From contig NZ_AUDO01000015.1 of the NCBI RefSeq assembly GCF_000425505.1, forward strand, positions 1 through 64,000: a DNA stretch of 64,000 nucleotides, written 5' to 3'. Shown here piece by piece: positions 43,427 through 53,514 of this stretch; positions within the stretch are counted from its first letter, which is position 1, and each line of letters starts with the position of its first letter. Under the pieces are notes generated by a model. The model worked only from the letters and a program-made list of their open reading frames with translations, was not told where the DNA came from and made no database searches. The DNA comes from Flavobacterium frigidarium DSM 17623 (GTDB taxonomy: Bacteria > Bacteroidota > Bacteroidia > Flavobacteriales > Flavobacteriaceae). The position numbers and the translations under genes were made by a program.

Positions 43427-45385
43427 ATGAGGAGCTTACTTTTTGTAATTTTATTGATATTGCCAGCAAGCTTACTTGGCCAACGTACTTTAAATAATAT
43501 AAATAGCATTGGTAAAACAAATGTTAAGGCAGATAGTAATGAACGTTCGTCCGACTCTATCAAACCAGAAAAAATAGCCAACATTGATCAATATCGTTTT
43601 ATCAATATTGATAGGGATACCACATATCTAGATACATCTTTGACGATTCAAAGAGAGTATTCATTTAACTATTTACATAAAGATAATTTTGGGTTACTAG
43701 CATTCCCGAATGAAGGTCAAACATATAATACCTTACAATACGGACTTGATAAATACAGCCCTTATCCAGAGATGGGTTTTAAAGCTAAGCACTTTAACTT
43801 TCTTGAGGCTAACGATATTAAATACAGTTCTGTCGCAACTCCTGTAACCGAATTATATTTTAGGTCAGTAATGCAAAAAGGACAAAACCTAGATGCTTTC
43901 TTTACCTTAAATATCAATCCTAGATTAAATTTTTCGATAGCCTACAAAGGTTTAAGATCAGAGGGGAATTATATTAACCAACTGACAAGTACAGGGAATT
44001 TTAGGTTTACTTCAAGTTATAGTGCCAAGGATGAACGCTATGTTTTAAATGCGCATTATACATATCAGGATATCTTGAATGAAGAAAATGGTGGAATCAC
44101 TACAATTACTGATTTCGAAGGTGAAAACTCTGATTATGATAATCGTGAGCGTTTACAAGTTTATTTCTCAGATGCACAATCATTTTTAAAAGGTAGAAGA
44201 TTGTTTGCCGATCACTATTTTAGAGTTAACTCTAAAAAAGGTGCAAATAATTTATATGTAAACCATCAATTTAATTATGAGAATAAATTTTTTGAATTCA
44301 ACCAACCAACCGTTACCTCTACTGTTGGTACGACTTCGATTATAAGATTTGGAGATTCATATAAAGATAGTGGTATCAATGATCAAACACATTATAATAA
44401 AATGTACAACAAAGTAGGTTTAACTTATGAGAATCTCACTTTAGGTAAATTTCAATTTTTTGTGGATGATTACCAAAGTAATTTTTATTACAACCAAATA
44501 TTAATTAGAACTGATGGTACGATTCCAGCTTCACTATCTCGTAATATCAATAGCGCAGGTGGGCAATATGATTACCAAAAGAATAAATGGACTGGTAAAT
44601 TTTTATACTCAAGATCGATAACTAACCAATCATTATCGAATTTAGATGCGAAAATGAAATACGATTTAAATGATGATTTTCAATTTAACTTTGAATACCA
44701 AAATTTAAATAAATTGCCCAACGATAATTACAATTTATATCAAAGTAGTTATGTGGCTTACAACTGGTCGAATGATTTTAAGAACGAGAAAGTAAATGAA
44801 ATATCTGCTGAGGCTATAACACCGTGGTTAACTGCTTCTGCTAAATTCTCTACCTTAAATGATCATCTTTATTTTAATGATGTTGCTTTAGACGATGCGC
44901 AACAAATCGTGTCTCCACAGCAATATGATAAAACAATCAACTACGTTTCTCTTAAGTTAGGTCGCGAATTCAAGTATGGGAAGTTTGCTTTAGACAACAC
45001 AATTTTGTACCAAAATGCGAGTCAGGATGATAATATTTTAAATGTTCCAAAAATTGTAACTCGAAACACAATTTACTTTACTGACTTTTTATTTAAAAAA
45101 GCATTGTTCTTGCAAACGGGAATTACATTAAATTATTTCTCTAAATACTATGCAAATGAATATAATCCGGTTGTAGGAGAGTTTTTTGTGCAAGACAAAA
45201 AAGAGATCGGGAATTATCCCAATTTAGATTTTTTTATCAATGCAAAAATTCAACGCACTCGTATTTATTTTAAAGCAGAACATTTTAACTCTTCACTTAC
45301 GGGTAACAATTTTTACGCTTCTCCTAATAATCCTTATAGAGATTTTATGTTGCGTTTTGGTTTAATCTGGAACTTTTTCAATTAG
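43427..45385 (+). CDS. Putative porin, outer-membrane beta-barrel
   Basis: 652 residues from ATG 43427 (MRSLLFVILLILPASLLG, a signal peptide); an upstream in-frame ATG at 43385 would put 14 residues in front of the signal. The mature N-terminus is followed by many alternating strands (FTLNINPRLNFSIAYKG, FRFTSSYSAKDERYVL, YVSLKLGREFKYGKFAL), ending in RFGLIWNFFN with a terminal aromatic pattern. It fits the putative porin family of about 650 residues frequent in Flavobacteriia. Substrate unknown. Confidence 0.85.
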   Translation: MRSLLFVILLILPASLLGQRTLNNINSIGKTNVKADSNERSSDSIKPEKIANIDQYRFINIDRDTTYLDTSLTIQREYSFNYLHKDNFGLLAFPNEGQTYNTLQYGLDKYSPYPEMGFKAKHFNFLEANDIKYSSVATPVTELYFRSVMQKGQNLDAFFTLNINPRLNFSIAYKGLRSEGNYINQLTSTGNFRFTSSYSAKDERYVLNAHYTYQDILNEENGGITTITDFEGENSDYDNRERLQVYFSDAQSFLKGRRLFADHYFRVNSKKGANNLYVNHQFNYENKFFEFNQPTVTSTVGTTSIIRFGDSYKDSGINDQTHYNKMYNKVGLTYENLTLGKFQFFVDDYQSNFYYNQILIRTDGTIPASLSRNINSAGGQYDYQKNKWTGKFLYSRSITNQSLSNLDAKMKYDLNDDFQFNFEYQNLNKLPNDNYNLYQSSYVAYNWSNDFKNEKVNEISAEAITPWLTASAKFSTLNDHLYFNDVALDDAQQIVSPQQYDKTINYVSLKLGREFKYGKFALDNTILYQNASQDDNILNVPKIVTRNTIYFTDFLFKKALFLQTGITLNYFSKYYANEYNPVVGEFFVQDKKEIGNYPNLDFFINAKIQRTRIYFKAEHFNSSLTGNNFYASPNNPYRDFMLRFGLIWNFFN

Positions 45386-45531
45386 GACCTCATTGATTTA
45401 AATATAAAGATTGCTCTGTAATATCTATAATCCGTTATTTATTCTTTGTTTTTATGCGTGAAAATCTAGAATAATTTATTCCATGATTTGAATGCAGCTA
45501 GGATTGCTTGTGGTTATTTAATTCAAAATAC

Positions 45532-45539
45532 TATCTTTG
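45532..45539 (+). promoter_or_regulatory. Putative -7 box of the cystathionine beta-synthase-like gene
   Basis: TATCTTTG matches TAnnTTTG; a GCTTG lies about 21 bp upstream as a possible -33 element. The start codon is 45 bp downstream. Confidence 0.5.
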
Positions 45540-45583
45540 CAAAAGTATTTATTATTAAATTACAATCTAAAAAGTAAAACTAA

Positions 45584-46945
45584 ATGCAGTACGCAGAAAA
45601 TATATTAGGGACTATAGGAGATACTCCATTAGTTAAATTAAATAGAGTAACTAAAGATGTTGATGCTTTGGTTTTGGCAAAAGTGGAGACTTTCAATCCA
45701 GGTAATTCTGTAAAAGATCGTATGGCTATCAAGATGATTGATGATGCTGAAGCCGATGGTCGCTTGCAACCCGGAGGAACTATTATTGAGGGGACTTCTG
45801 GTAATACAGGAATGGGATTAGCACTTGTTGCGATTGTACGTGGTTACAAACTTATCTGTGTTATCTCTGATAAACAATCAAAAGAGAAAATGGATATTCT
45901 TAGAGCTGTAGGAGCAAAAGTTGTTGTTTGCCCTACGGATGTAGAGCCTACAGATCCACGCTCTTACTACTCAGTTTCTAAAAGATTAGCAACGGAAACT
46001 CCTAACTCTTGGTATGTAAATCAATATGACAATCCATCAAATGCAATAGCTCACTACGAGCAAACTGGTCCAGAGATTTGGGAGCAAACAGAAGGGAAAA
46101 TCACACACTTTATTGCTGGTGTGGGAACTGGAGGTACAATTTCAGGAGTTGGTAAATATCTCAAAGAAAAAAATCCAAATATTAAAATATGGGGAATCGA
46201 CACCTATGGTTCTGTTTTTAAAAAGTATCACGAAACGGGTGTTTTTGATGAAAACGAAATTTATTCATATATCACAGAGGGTATTGGGGAAGATATTTTG
46301 CCAGAAAATGTAAACTTTTCTATAATAGATGGTTTTACAAAAGTGACGGATAAGGACGCGGCGGTTTATACCAGAAAAATAGCTTTAGAAGAAGGTATAT
46401 TTGTTGGTAATTCAGCTGGTGCAGCCATCAAAGGACTTTTGCAATTAAAAGATCATTTCAAGCCAGAAGATGTCGTTGTTGTGTTGTTTCATGATTCAGG
46501 AAGTCGCTACGTAGGGAAGATGTTTAATGATGACTGGATGCGTGAAAGAGGTTTCTTAGACGAAACAATTACAAAGGCAGAAGATGTAATCAAAGATCAT
46601 ATTGACAAGCAGTTAATAGTGGCAAGAACAGAAGAGTTAGTCTCTCATGCAATCGAGCGAATGCGTAAATATAAGATTTCTCAAATACCAGTAATGGATA
46701 TTACAGGTTTTGTGGGTTCGTTAGACGAGTCTGATTTATTTCAAAGCTATGTTTCTGATAAAAATACTGCCGAAAGACCAATACGAGAAGTGATGGGGAA
46801 AGCATATCCTATTGTACAACTAGGAACTACGATTGAAGAGGTTTCTAAATTATTCAGTAAGGAAAACCAAGCAGTGCTGGTTGATCTAGGAAATGGTAAA
46901 CATCATATTATTACTAAGTATGATATTATTGGTTCTATAAAATAA
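45584..46945 (+). CDS. Cystathionine beta-synthase-like PLP enzyme with CBS domains
   Basis: 453 residues. The catalytic domain is of the cysteine synthase/cystathionine beta-synthase type: PLP Lys44 in NPGNSVKDRMAIKM, the phosphate-type loop EGTSGNTGMGLALV and GVGTGGTISGVGKYL. From about residue 335 a pair of CBS modules follows (RTEELVSHAIERMRKYKISQ, then PIREVMGKAYPIVQLGTTIE), usually regulatory sites for adenosyl ligands. It probably makes cystathionine from serine and homocysteine, though cysteine synthase activity cannot be excluded. Confidence 0.9.
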   Translation: MQYAENILGTIGDTPLVKLNRVTKDVDALVLAKVETFNPGNSVKDRMAIKMIDDAEADGRLQPGGTIIEGTSGNTGMGLALVAIVRGYKLICVISDKQSKEKMDILRAVGAKVVVCPTDVEPTDPRSYYSVSKRLATETPNSWYVNQYDNPSNAIAHYEQTGPEIWEQTEGKITHFIAGVGTGGTISGVGKYLKEKNPNIKIWGIDTYGSVFKKYHETGVFDENEIYSYITEGIGEDILPENVNFSIIDGFTKVTDKDAAVYTRKIALEEGIFVGNSAGAAIKGLLQLKDHFKPEDVVVVLFHDSGSRYVGKMFNDDWMRERGFLDETITKAEDVIKDHIDKQLIVARTEELVSHAIERMRKYKISQIPVMDITGFVGSLDESDLFQSYVSDKNTAERPIREVMGKAYPIVQLGTTIEEVSKLFSKENQAVLVDLGNGKHHIITKYDIIGSIK

Positions 46946-46968
46946 ATCATATCAAATAATTTATTGGG

Positions 46969-47018
46969 CCACGAGTTTTTATTCAAGATCTATATTTAGA
47001 ATAAAATTCGTGGTTTTT
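46969..47018 (+). terminator. Terminator after the cystathionine beta-synthase-like gene
   Basis: CCACGAGTTTTTATTC pairs with GAATAAAATTCGTGG, followed by six T. Confidence 0.88.
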
Positions 47019-47056
47019 TATGCTTAAGATTTTACGATATAAATAAAAAAATATAA

Positions 47057-47539
47057 ATGACTTTTACTGCTATAGATTTCGAAACTGCCATAGGACATCA
47101 CCCTTGTTCAGTGGGAATAGTTACTGTCGAAAACGGCGTAATTACAGATGAATATGTTACTTTAATTAAGCCGCCAAATAATTTGTACTCGCCTTATACC
47201 ATTCAAGTACATGGTATACACCCTAGGGATACCGCAAACGCAAAAACATTCTCTCAGGTATTTCCCGAAATCCAAAGAAGGCTTCAAGGTAAAGTAGTCG
47301 TAGCTCATAATGAAAGCTTCGATCGAAATGTTTTAAGTAAATCAATGGCGCTATATAACTTAGATTATAGTTGTTTGAATATTGCAGCTAAGTGGGAGTG
47401 TACTGTCAAAATATATAAAGCAAAAGGTTTAAAACCTACCAAATTAAGTGATTGCTGTCGCGAAATGAATATTGCTTTAAATCATCATGAGGCACTTTCT
47501 GATGCAAGAGCTTGTGCTCAATTATACCTATTGAAATAA
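47057..47539 (+). CDS. DEDDh 3'-5' exonuclease, DnaQ-like
   Basis: 160 residues. The exonuclease motifs are ExoI AIDFET (Asp7, Glu9), ExoII VVAHNESFDRNVL and ExoIII HHEALSDARACAQL, with His before Asp as in DEDDh enzymes. It is the size of a stand-alone exonuclease domain, similar to the epsilon subunit of DNA polymerase III or to oligoribonuclease relatives, and lacks other domains. Its role in proofreading or repair is not specified by context. Confidence 0.93.
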   Translation: MTFTAIDFETAIGHHPCSVGIVTVENGVITDEYVTLIKPPNNLYSPYTIQVHGIHPRDTANAKTFSQVFPEIQRRLQGKVVVAHNESFDRNVLSKSMALYNLDYSCLNIAAKWECTVKIYKAKGLKPTKLSDCCREMNIALNHHEALSDARACAQLYLLK

Positions 47540-47597
47540 ATTTCGATTTGTTAAAGCATTTATTTTCATTATATTAGTGGTTTAACCAACTTGTATT

Positions 47598-48878
47598 ATG
47601 AAAGAAGCTTTTTTACATCACCTTTGGAAATTCAAAAAATTTGACACATTGAATTTGCGGACTGTAAAGAATGAGGAAATCTTAATTTCTAATGTTGGTC
47701 AATATTTAGAACTGGCTGGTCCAGACTTTTTTAATGCGCAGATCATAATAGGAAATCAAAAGTGGGCTGGTAATGTCGAAATACACATCAACTCTTCTGA
47801 TTGGTATGTTCATAATCACGAGCGCGACGCTAACTACGACAACGTGATATTGCATGTGGTTTGGAACCACGATACAGAAATCTTTAGAAAAGATAATTCC
47901 GAGATACCTGTTTTAGAATTAAAACATTATGTTACTCACGAGACACTTACAAGTTATCAATCCTTAATGACGCCTCAGTCTTGGATTAACTGCGAAAATG
48001 ATTTGAGCACGATTGATGATTTTACTATTAAAAATTGGCAAGAGCGGTTGTTTTTTGAGCGCTTAGAACGAAAATCTACTTTTATAAATGATTTACTGAT
48101 TCAAACAAATAATGATTGGGAAGCAGTGTTGTTTTGCTTGCTTGCTAAGAATTTTGGTTTAAATACAAATGGGGCTACTTTCTTTAAAATTGCACAACAA
48201 ATACCTATTCAAATAATAAGGAAAGAATCCAGCGAGATTGAAAATTTAGAAGCATTGTTCTTTGGTACTGCTCACCTTCTTGAAGTCCAAAAAGAGGATT
48301 TGTATTTTAAGGATCTTAAATTTAGATATTTTTATTTATTGAATAAATACCAGCTTGAGACCACAATAGTCGAGCCTCTGCAATTCTTCAAGCACCGGCC
48401 GGACAACTTCCCTACAATTCGGTTAGCCCAACTAGCGTCTTTATATGCTACTCAACAAAATTTATTTTCGAAAATAATTAATACATTTTCTGCAAAGGAT
48501 TTATATGATGTATTCAAGGTAGCCGTTTCTGCTTATTGGAAAACACATTATACGTTTGATAATGAAAGTGATTTTAAACATAAAAAAATAGCAAAGGGAT
48601 TTGTAGATTTAGTAATTATCAATACAATTATTCCGTTGCAATTTGCTTATAGCAAAACTATGGGTTTTAGTGATACAGATAAGCTTGTCACTTTAATGGA
48701 GCAACTAGCACCCGAAAAGAATACAATTATTCAAAAATTTAGCTATTTTGGGCTAGATTCAAAAAGTGCCTTTGATTCGCAGTCTTTGTTACAGTTAAAG
48801 AACGAATACTGTAATAAGGGGAAATGTTTGGAATGTGGAATAGGGATGGAGCTACTAAAAAAAGCTAGAGTGACATGA
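47598..48878 (+). CDS. DUF2851 family protein
   Basis: 426 residues. Family hallmarks are the start EAFLHHLWKFKKFDTLNLRT, the segment GPDFFNAQIIIGNQKWAGNV with EIHINSSDW, and DNVILHVVWNHD, followed by a helical half and a C-terminal pair of Cys (CNKGKCLECGIGMELL) that may bind metal. The family is common in Bacteroidetes; the function is unknown. It is read in the same direction as the exonuclease, 58 bp away. Confidence 0.92.
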   Translation: MKEAFLHHLWKFKKFDTLNLRTVKNEEILISNVGQYLELAGPDFFNAQIIIGNQKWAGNVEIHINSSDWYVHNHERDANYDNVILHVVWNHDTEIFRKDNSEIPVLELKHYVTHETLTSYQSLMTPQSWINCENDLSTIDDFTIKNWQERLFFERLERKSTFINDLLIQTNNDWEAVLFCLLAKNFGLNTNGATFFKIAQQIPIQIIRKESSEIENLEALFFGTAHLLEVQKEDLYFKDLKFRYFYLLNKYQLETTIVEPLQFFKHRPDNFPTIRLAQLASLYATQQNLFSKIINTFSAKDLYDVFKVAVSAYWKTHYTFDNESDFKHKKIAKGFVDLVIINTIIPLQFAYSKTMGFSDTDKLVTLMEQLAPEKNTIIQKFSYFGLDSKSAFDSQSLLQLKNEYCNKGKCLECGIGMELLKKARVT

Positions 48879-48936
48879 TAATGTTTTTTTATAATAAAAG
48901 CTTATTTTTGCATTTGAACATTAGAAGATAGTCCTT

Positions 48937-49176
48937 ATGGCGGAGAAAATTAGAAATGTAATTAAGATAAAATATTTTTTTGAAAAGTATGGTTTTCATG
49001 TTTCTTCACGCTTAGCCGATAAATTGGGAATGCGTGTAACGAGTGTTAGATTGTTTTTTATTTATATCTCATTTGTTACTGCTGGCTTATGGTTTGGAGT
49101 GTATTTGACAATTGCCTTTTGGCTTAAATTGAAAGATCTTATACGTGCAAAACGAAGTTCAGTATTTGACTTGTAG
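48937..49176 (+). CDS. PspC-like small membrane protein
   Basis: 79 residues. A short basic N-terminus and the PspC pattern SRLADKLGMRVTSVRLFFIY followed by a membrane helix (FFIYISFVTAGLWFGVYLTI). Single-domain PspC proteins of this kind lie in the inner membrane. The -7 box TATTTTTG at 48903-48910 is about 27 bp before the start. It ends before a bidirectional terminator. Confidence 0.85.
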   Translation: MAEKIRNVIKIKYFFEKYGFHVSSRLADKLGMRVTSVRLFFIYISFVTAGLWFGVYLTIAFWLKLKDLIRAKRSSVFDL

Positions 49177-49199
49177 TATTTAAAAATAGATAAAAAAAA

Positions 49200-49236
49200 G
49201 GGATTATAAAGTTGGTACTTTATAATCCCTTTTTTA
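49200..49236. terminator. Bidirectional terminator
   Basis: GGGATTATAAAG, loop TTGGTA, CTTTATAATCCC with flanking A and T runs. It serves the PspC-like gene and the convergent permease gene. Confidence 0.92.
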
Positions 49237-49252
49237 CAATTAGTTTGGAATG

Positions 49253-50734
49253 TTACTTTTTATTTGGGTTATTTAATATACTGTTTTTCTTTCCGTATAA
49301 GAAATAAATCACCACACCAATAATCATCCAAATTGCAAGTCTCTCCCAGCTTACAATAGGTAATCCAGCCATTAATATCAAACAAATGACCACTCCTATG
49401 ATAGGGAATACTGGTACAAATGGAACTCTAAAACCTCTTTCGGCATCTGGATTGGTTTTTCTCATTACAATAACTCCAATACACACAAGAGCAAAAGCAA
49501 ATAAGGTACCTATACTTACCATGTGACCTAAATCAGACACTGGAACAAAACCAGCAAAGACACTAACAAAAACCATGAATAGTAAGTTTGTTTTATAAGG
49601 TGTTCTGTTTTTTGCATGTAATGTACTGAAAAATTTAGGTAATAAACCATCAACGCTCATGCTGTAGAATACTCTACTTTGTCCCATTAACATTACTAAC
49701 ATTACTGAGGTATATCCTGCTATAATAGCAATTGTCAAAGCAGAATTTAAGAAAGTATATCCTGTCTTAGCAAATGCTGTAGTCACTGGACTTGCATCGC
49801 CTTTAAAATTTAAGTAGTTCTCTAAACCTGTTAATACAAAAGCAAAAAGAACGTAAAGAATTGTACATATAATTAATGACCCTAAAATACCTATAGGCAT
49901 TCCTTTTTGAGGATCTTTAGCTTCTTGCGCAGCTGTAGAAACAGCGTCAAAACCAATAAATGCGAAAAATACAACTCCTGCACCTCTTAAAATACCGCTC
50001 CATCCATAATGACCAAAGTAGTCACTACTAAAGAAGTTTAAAAATGTCATTTTACCAGAGCTTAAAAGTGCTTCACCTTCATTTACAGGAATAAATGGTG
50101 TGTGGTTAGCTCCATCTATAAATCCCCAACCTAAAGCTATAAATACAATAACAACGGTCACTTTTAATATAACTAAAATGTTGTTTAGTAAAGCAGATTC
50201 TTTTGTACCTCTAATCAACAATAAGGAAAGTGCAAAAATGATTAGTATCGCTGGTAAATTGATGTACCCGGGGCTAGTGTCCCAGGGTCCATGAAGTATT
50301 TCTTGCGGAATATGGAGGCCGTAATTGGCTAAGAATTTATCGACATATTGTGACCAACTAACTGCTACTGTGGCTGCTCCAAGGGCATATTCAAGTACCA
50401 AATCCCATCCTATAATCCATGCTACGAATTCTCCCATGGTAGCGTAAGAGTAAGTGTAGGCACTACCTGCAACAGGAATCATAGAAGCAAATTCAGCGTA
50501 ACATAATCCTGCAAAAGCACAACCTACGGCTGCTAATATGAAAGATAATGTTACTGCTGGGCCAGCATTATCTGCGGCAGCAATACCTGTTAATGAGAAT
50601 AATCCAGCACCAATGATTGCTCCTACACCAAGTGCGACTAATGAGCGTGCTGATAACGTCCTCTTTAGACCTTTCTCATCGTCAGAAGCTTCATTTAATA
50701 AAACCGAAAGTGGCTTTGTTTTCCAAATTGACAT
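49253..50734 (-). CDS. APC-family amino acid permease
   Basis: 493 residues with 12-13 membrane segments. The APC signature is present: SARSLVALGVGAIIGAGLFS (helix 1 substrate-binding GAIIGAG) and FFAFIGFDAVSTAAQEAKDP (helix 6). The layout with a short cytoplasmic tail matches cationic-type amino acid transporters of the LAT/CAT group. It probably imports an amino acid by proton coupling. The promoter is on the intergenic side at 50764. Confidence 0.93.
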   Translation of the reverse strand: MSIWKTKPLSVLLNEASDDEKGLKRTLSARSLVALGVGAIIGAGLFSLTGIAAADNAGPAVTLSFILAAVGCAFAGLCYAEFASMIPVAGSAYTYSYATMGEFVAWIIGWDLVLEYALGAATVAVSWSQYVDKFLANYGLHIPQEILHGPWDTSPGYINLPAILIIFALSLLLIRGTKESALLNNILVILKVTVVIVFIALGWGFIDGANHTPFIPVNEGEALLSSGKMTFLNFFSSDYFGHYGWSGILRGAGVVFFAFIGFDAVSTAAQEAKDPQKGMPIGILGSLIICTILYVLFAFVLTGLENYLNFKGDASPVTTAFAKTGYTFLNSALTIAIIAGYTSVMLVMLMGQSRVFYSMSVDGLLPKFFSTLHAKNRTPYKTNLLFMVFVSVFAGFVPVSDLGHMVSIGTLFAFALVCIGVIVMRKTNPDAERGFRVPFVPVFPIIGVVICLILMAGLPIVSWERLAIWMIIGVVIYFLYGKKNSILNNPNKK

Positions 50735-50763
50735 ATATTTTTAGGTTTATTGTTATTAGTGCC

Positions 50764-50771
50764 CAAATGTA
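50764..50771 (-). promoter_or_regulatory. Putative -7 box of the permease gene
   Basis: TACATTTG on the minus strand, 30 bp before the ATG. The surrounding 285-bp gap to the divergent HhH gene is very AT-rich with no gene. Confidence 0.5.
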
Positions 50772-51018
50772 TTGTTTTTTATAAAATATAAAAATAATAT
50801 TATAAGATAACTTTTAAATAAAATTGCTAGTCTTCATCGCACATAACTTAGAATATAGAAAATTCTGATAGTCTACTTTGCGAATATGTTTGTTTATTGG
50901 GTATTTAGATACGTTGTTGTTAATTATGTTTTTGTATCTTGTTACACTCAATTTCACAATGTTATGAGTGTATAATGTTGTTAATAAATGTGTTATAATC
51001 AATCTGATATAAAATTGA

Positions 51019-51909
51019 ATGCTTATGAATTTTCAACGGTTTTACAAATTCTTTAATTATCACAAAGAACAACGTAAGGCGCTTCTATTGTTGCTAACAG
51101 TTATCTTTTGTATGCAGGGAGTTGTGTTTTTTGTGGATTTTAATATTGAAAATGTAGATAGTCATGAGAGGCTACAATGGTTGTCATTACAAGTAGATAT
51201 CGATTCTTTGAAAAGAAGCAAGGAAGCGACAGTTTATAAACGGTATCCTTTCAATCCAAATTTCATTTCTGATTATAAAGGTTATACTTTAGGAATGTCG
51301 GTTGAGGAAATAGATCGTTTGCATGCATATCGAGAAAAGAATAAATTTGTGAATTCAGCAGAAGAGTTTCAGGCGCTCACGAAAGTTTCGGACTCGTTAT
51401 TAAGTACAATGGTGTCGTATTTTAAATTTCCCGAATGGGTTAAAAACAAAAAATCAAATACTCCGTACATTAATTATAGTGATCGCAAACGCGTTAAGAT
51501 GGCTCTCGTAAAACAAGATATAAACGCAGCTACTGCAGAGCAATTGATAAAAGTATACGGAGTAGGAGAGGCATATTCGAAAAGAATTTTAAATTATCGT
51601 TCAAAGGTAGGAGCTTTTGTCTCGATGGATCAAATAGGTGAAGTTTGGGGTTTGTCTGATGATGCTGTTCAGGGTGTTAGAGAGCGTTTTGAAATTGGTG
51701 AACGCATCGTAGTAAATAAGCTAGATATCAATAACGCTTCAATAAAGGAAATTAGCAAGTTTCCTTACTTTAATTATAAATTATCTAGGAGTATAGTTAT
51801 TTATCGCAGTATGAATGGTGAATTTAAAAAGATTGAGGATTTATTAGAAATTAAGGGATTTCCTGTTGATAAAGCAAAAATAATTGCCTTATATTTGGAC
51901 TTTAATTAG
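51019..51909 (+). CDS. Helix-hairpin-helix (ComEA-like) protein
   Basis: 296 residues. One membrane segment (ALLLLLTVIFCMQGVVFFV) is followed by three ComEA-type helix-hairpin-helix units: EEIDRLHAYREKNKFVNSAE, NAATAEQLIKVYGVGEAYSK with RILNYR, and NNASIKEISKFPYFNYKLSR, the last ending in KIEDLLEIKGF. The units bind DNA in related proteins. ComEA is a DNA-uptake receptor in the periplasm; that role is possible here but not shown. The start could also be the second Met (51025). Confidence 0.85.
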   Translation: MLMNFQRFYKFFNYHKEQRKALLLLLTVIFCMQGVVFFVDFNIENVDSHERLQWLSLQVDIDSLKRSKEATVYKRYPFNPNFISDYKGYTLGMSVEEIDRLHAYREKNKFVNSAEEFQALTKVSDSLLSTMVSYFKFPEWVKNKKSNTPYINYSDRKRVKMALVKQDINAATAEQLIKVYGVGEAYSKRILNYRSKVGAFVSMDQIGEVWGLSDDAVQGVRERFEIGERIVVNKLDINNASIKEISKFPYFNYKLSRSIVIYRSMNGEFKKIEDLLEIKGFPVDKAKIIALYLDFN

Positions 51910-51963
51910 ATGTTTGTAATTAGAAGGTATGGTTTAGTGTGCGGTTAGTAAATTTTCATTATC

Positions 51964-51971
51964 TAAATTTG
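51964..51971 (+). promoter_or_regulatory. Putative -7 box of the acyl-CoA dehydrogenase gene
   Basis: TAAATTTG, 116 bp before the ATG at 52087. The long leader between them carries no recognisable motif. Confidence 0.4.
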
Positions 51972-52086
51972 CATAGTAAACCTTCTAATTGGAAATGAAT
52001 TAATTAACCAAGAAATTAACTATAATGATATGAGGAGCTGCTGCTTTTTATTTCGATGAACTCAGATTGTTTAAAAAAACATTTAT

Positions 52087-53256
52087 ATGGAATCAATTTA
52101 TTTCACAGAGGAACACCAATTATTTAGGAAGAGTTTGCAAGAATTTTTGCAAAAAGAGGTGGTTCCGCATATTGAAAAATGGGAGAAAACAGGATCTATC
52201 GAACGCTTTATTTGGAAGAAGTTTGGTGAGATGGGTTTTTTTGGGATTAATTATCCTGAAGCATACGGGGGATTAAATTTGGATTTATTCTACACAGTTA
52301 TATTTTTAGAAGAACTGCAAAAAATTAAGTCATCAGGTTTTGCTGCGGCTATGTGGGCGCATTCTTATTTAGCTATGACTCATTTAAATGCTGAAGGAGA
52401 TGAGCGCATTAAACAGGATTATTTAGCGCCAAGTATTTTAGGTGATAAAATAGGAGCACTATGTATTACAGAACCATTTGGAGGTAGCGATGTTGCAGGA
52501 ATGAGAACTACTGCTATTAAGCAAGGGGATAAATATGTTATTAACGGTTCAAAAACTTTTATCACAAATGGTGTTTATGCTGACTATTATATTGTAGCTG
52601 CTAAGACCAGTCCTGAGTTGGGTAATAAAGGAATAAGTATATTTTTAGTTGATACGGATACATTAGGTGTTTCGGCGACTAAGTTGGATAAATTAGGATG
52701 GAGAGCTTCTGATACTGCTGAAATTGCATTTGACAATGTTGAAATCTCTGCTGCTAATTTAATGGGTGAAGAAGGAAAAGGCTTTCCATACATTATGCAG
52801 CACTTTGCTTTAGAACGCTTAATTATGGCAATCAATGCGCATGCACGTGCGGAATATGCTATTGATTATACAATAGAATACATGTCTCAACGTGAAGCAT
52901 TTGGAAAGACAATTGATAAGTTTCAAGCTTTGAGGCATACGCTTGTTGAGCACGCAACCGATGTGGAGCACTGTAAAGTGTTTAATTATGCTGCGGTAGC
53001 AAGATTGGACAAAAAAGAATATGTGGTTAAAGAAGCTACTATGGCTAAATTAAAATCTACTAAGGTTGCAGACGAAACTATTTATAGCTGTTTGCAAATG
53101 CTTGGAGGGTATGGGTATATGGAAGAATATCCTTTGGCACGTTTATTAAGAGATAGCCGTTTAGGACCTATTGGTGGCGGTACGTCAGAGATTTTAAAAG
53201 AGATTTTATCGAAAATGATCATTGATAATAAAAATTACACTCCTGCTGTTGAGTAG
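52087..53256 (+). CDS. Acyl-CoA dehydrogenase
   Basis: 389 residues, the usual length. FAD-dependent first step of beta-oxidation or of branched-chain amino acid breakdown. Motifs seen: ALCITEPFGGSDVAGMRTTA, VINGSKTFITNG, and the C-terminal QMLGGYGYMEEYPLARLLRD with GPIGGGTSEI. A catalytic Glu is likely in the EEYP region. It stands alone, so the chain-length preference is not readable. A terminator follows at 53281. Confidence 0.95.
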   Translation: MESIYFTEEHQLFRKSLQEFLQKEVVPHIEKWEKTGSIERFIWKKFGEMGFFGINYPEAYGGLNLDLFYTVIFLEELQKIKSSGFAAAMWAHSYLAMTHLNAEGDERIKQDYLAPSILGDKIGALCITEPFGGSDVAGMRTTAIKQGDKYVINGSKTFITNGVYADYYIVAAKTSPELGNKGISIFLVDTDTLGVSATKLDKLGWRASDTAEIAFDNVEISAANLMGEEGKGFPYIMQHFALERLIMAINAHARAEYAIDYTIEYMSQREAFGKTIDKFQALRHTLVEHATDVEHCKVFNYAAVARLDKKEYVVKEATMAKLKSTKVADETIYSCLQMLGGYGYMEEYPLARLLRDSRLGPIGGGTSEILKEILSKMIIDNKNYTPAVE

Positions 53257-53280
53257 TTCTTGATATTAGTTAAACTATAT

Positions 53281-53314
53281 AAAGAGTCAATTTGATTATT
53301 GGCTCTTTTTTTTT
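53281..53314 (+). terminator. Terminator after the acyl-CoA dehydrogenase gene
   Basis: AAAGAGTCAA pairs with TTGGCTCTTT, followed by a T-run. The mismatch pair T/G sits inside the stem. Confidence 0.85.
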
Positions 53315-53477
53315 GTGTGAAGGATAGCAGTGGAAATCCTTTTAAGGAGTGTAACGGAATAAAAGATTGTAGCGAATAGCCTGACGGCAAACGAAATTAA
53401 TGGTGATATCTAGTTGTGTTTTTGCCGGCACACCCAAAATAATTAGCTTTTTATAGTCTTTAAGTCGAAATAATGTT

Positions 53478-53485
53478 TACTTTTG
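53478..53485 (+). promoter_or_regulatory. -7 box of rpsU
   Basis: TACTTTTG matches TAnnTTTG, 29 bp before the rpsU ATG. Confidence 0.6.
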
Positions 53486-53514
53486 CAGGCTTAACGAAAG
53501 GGGGTGTCAAAATT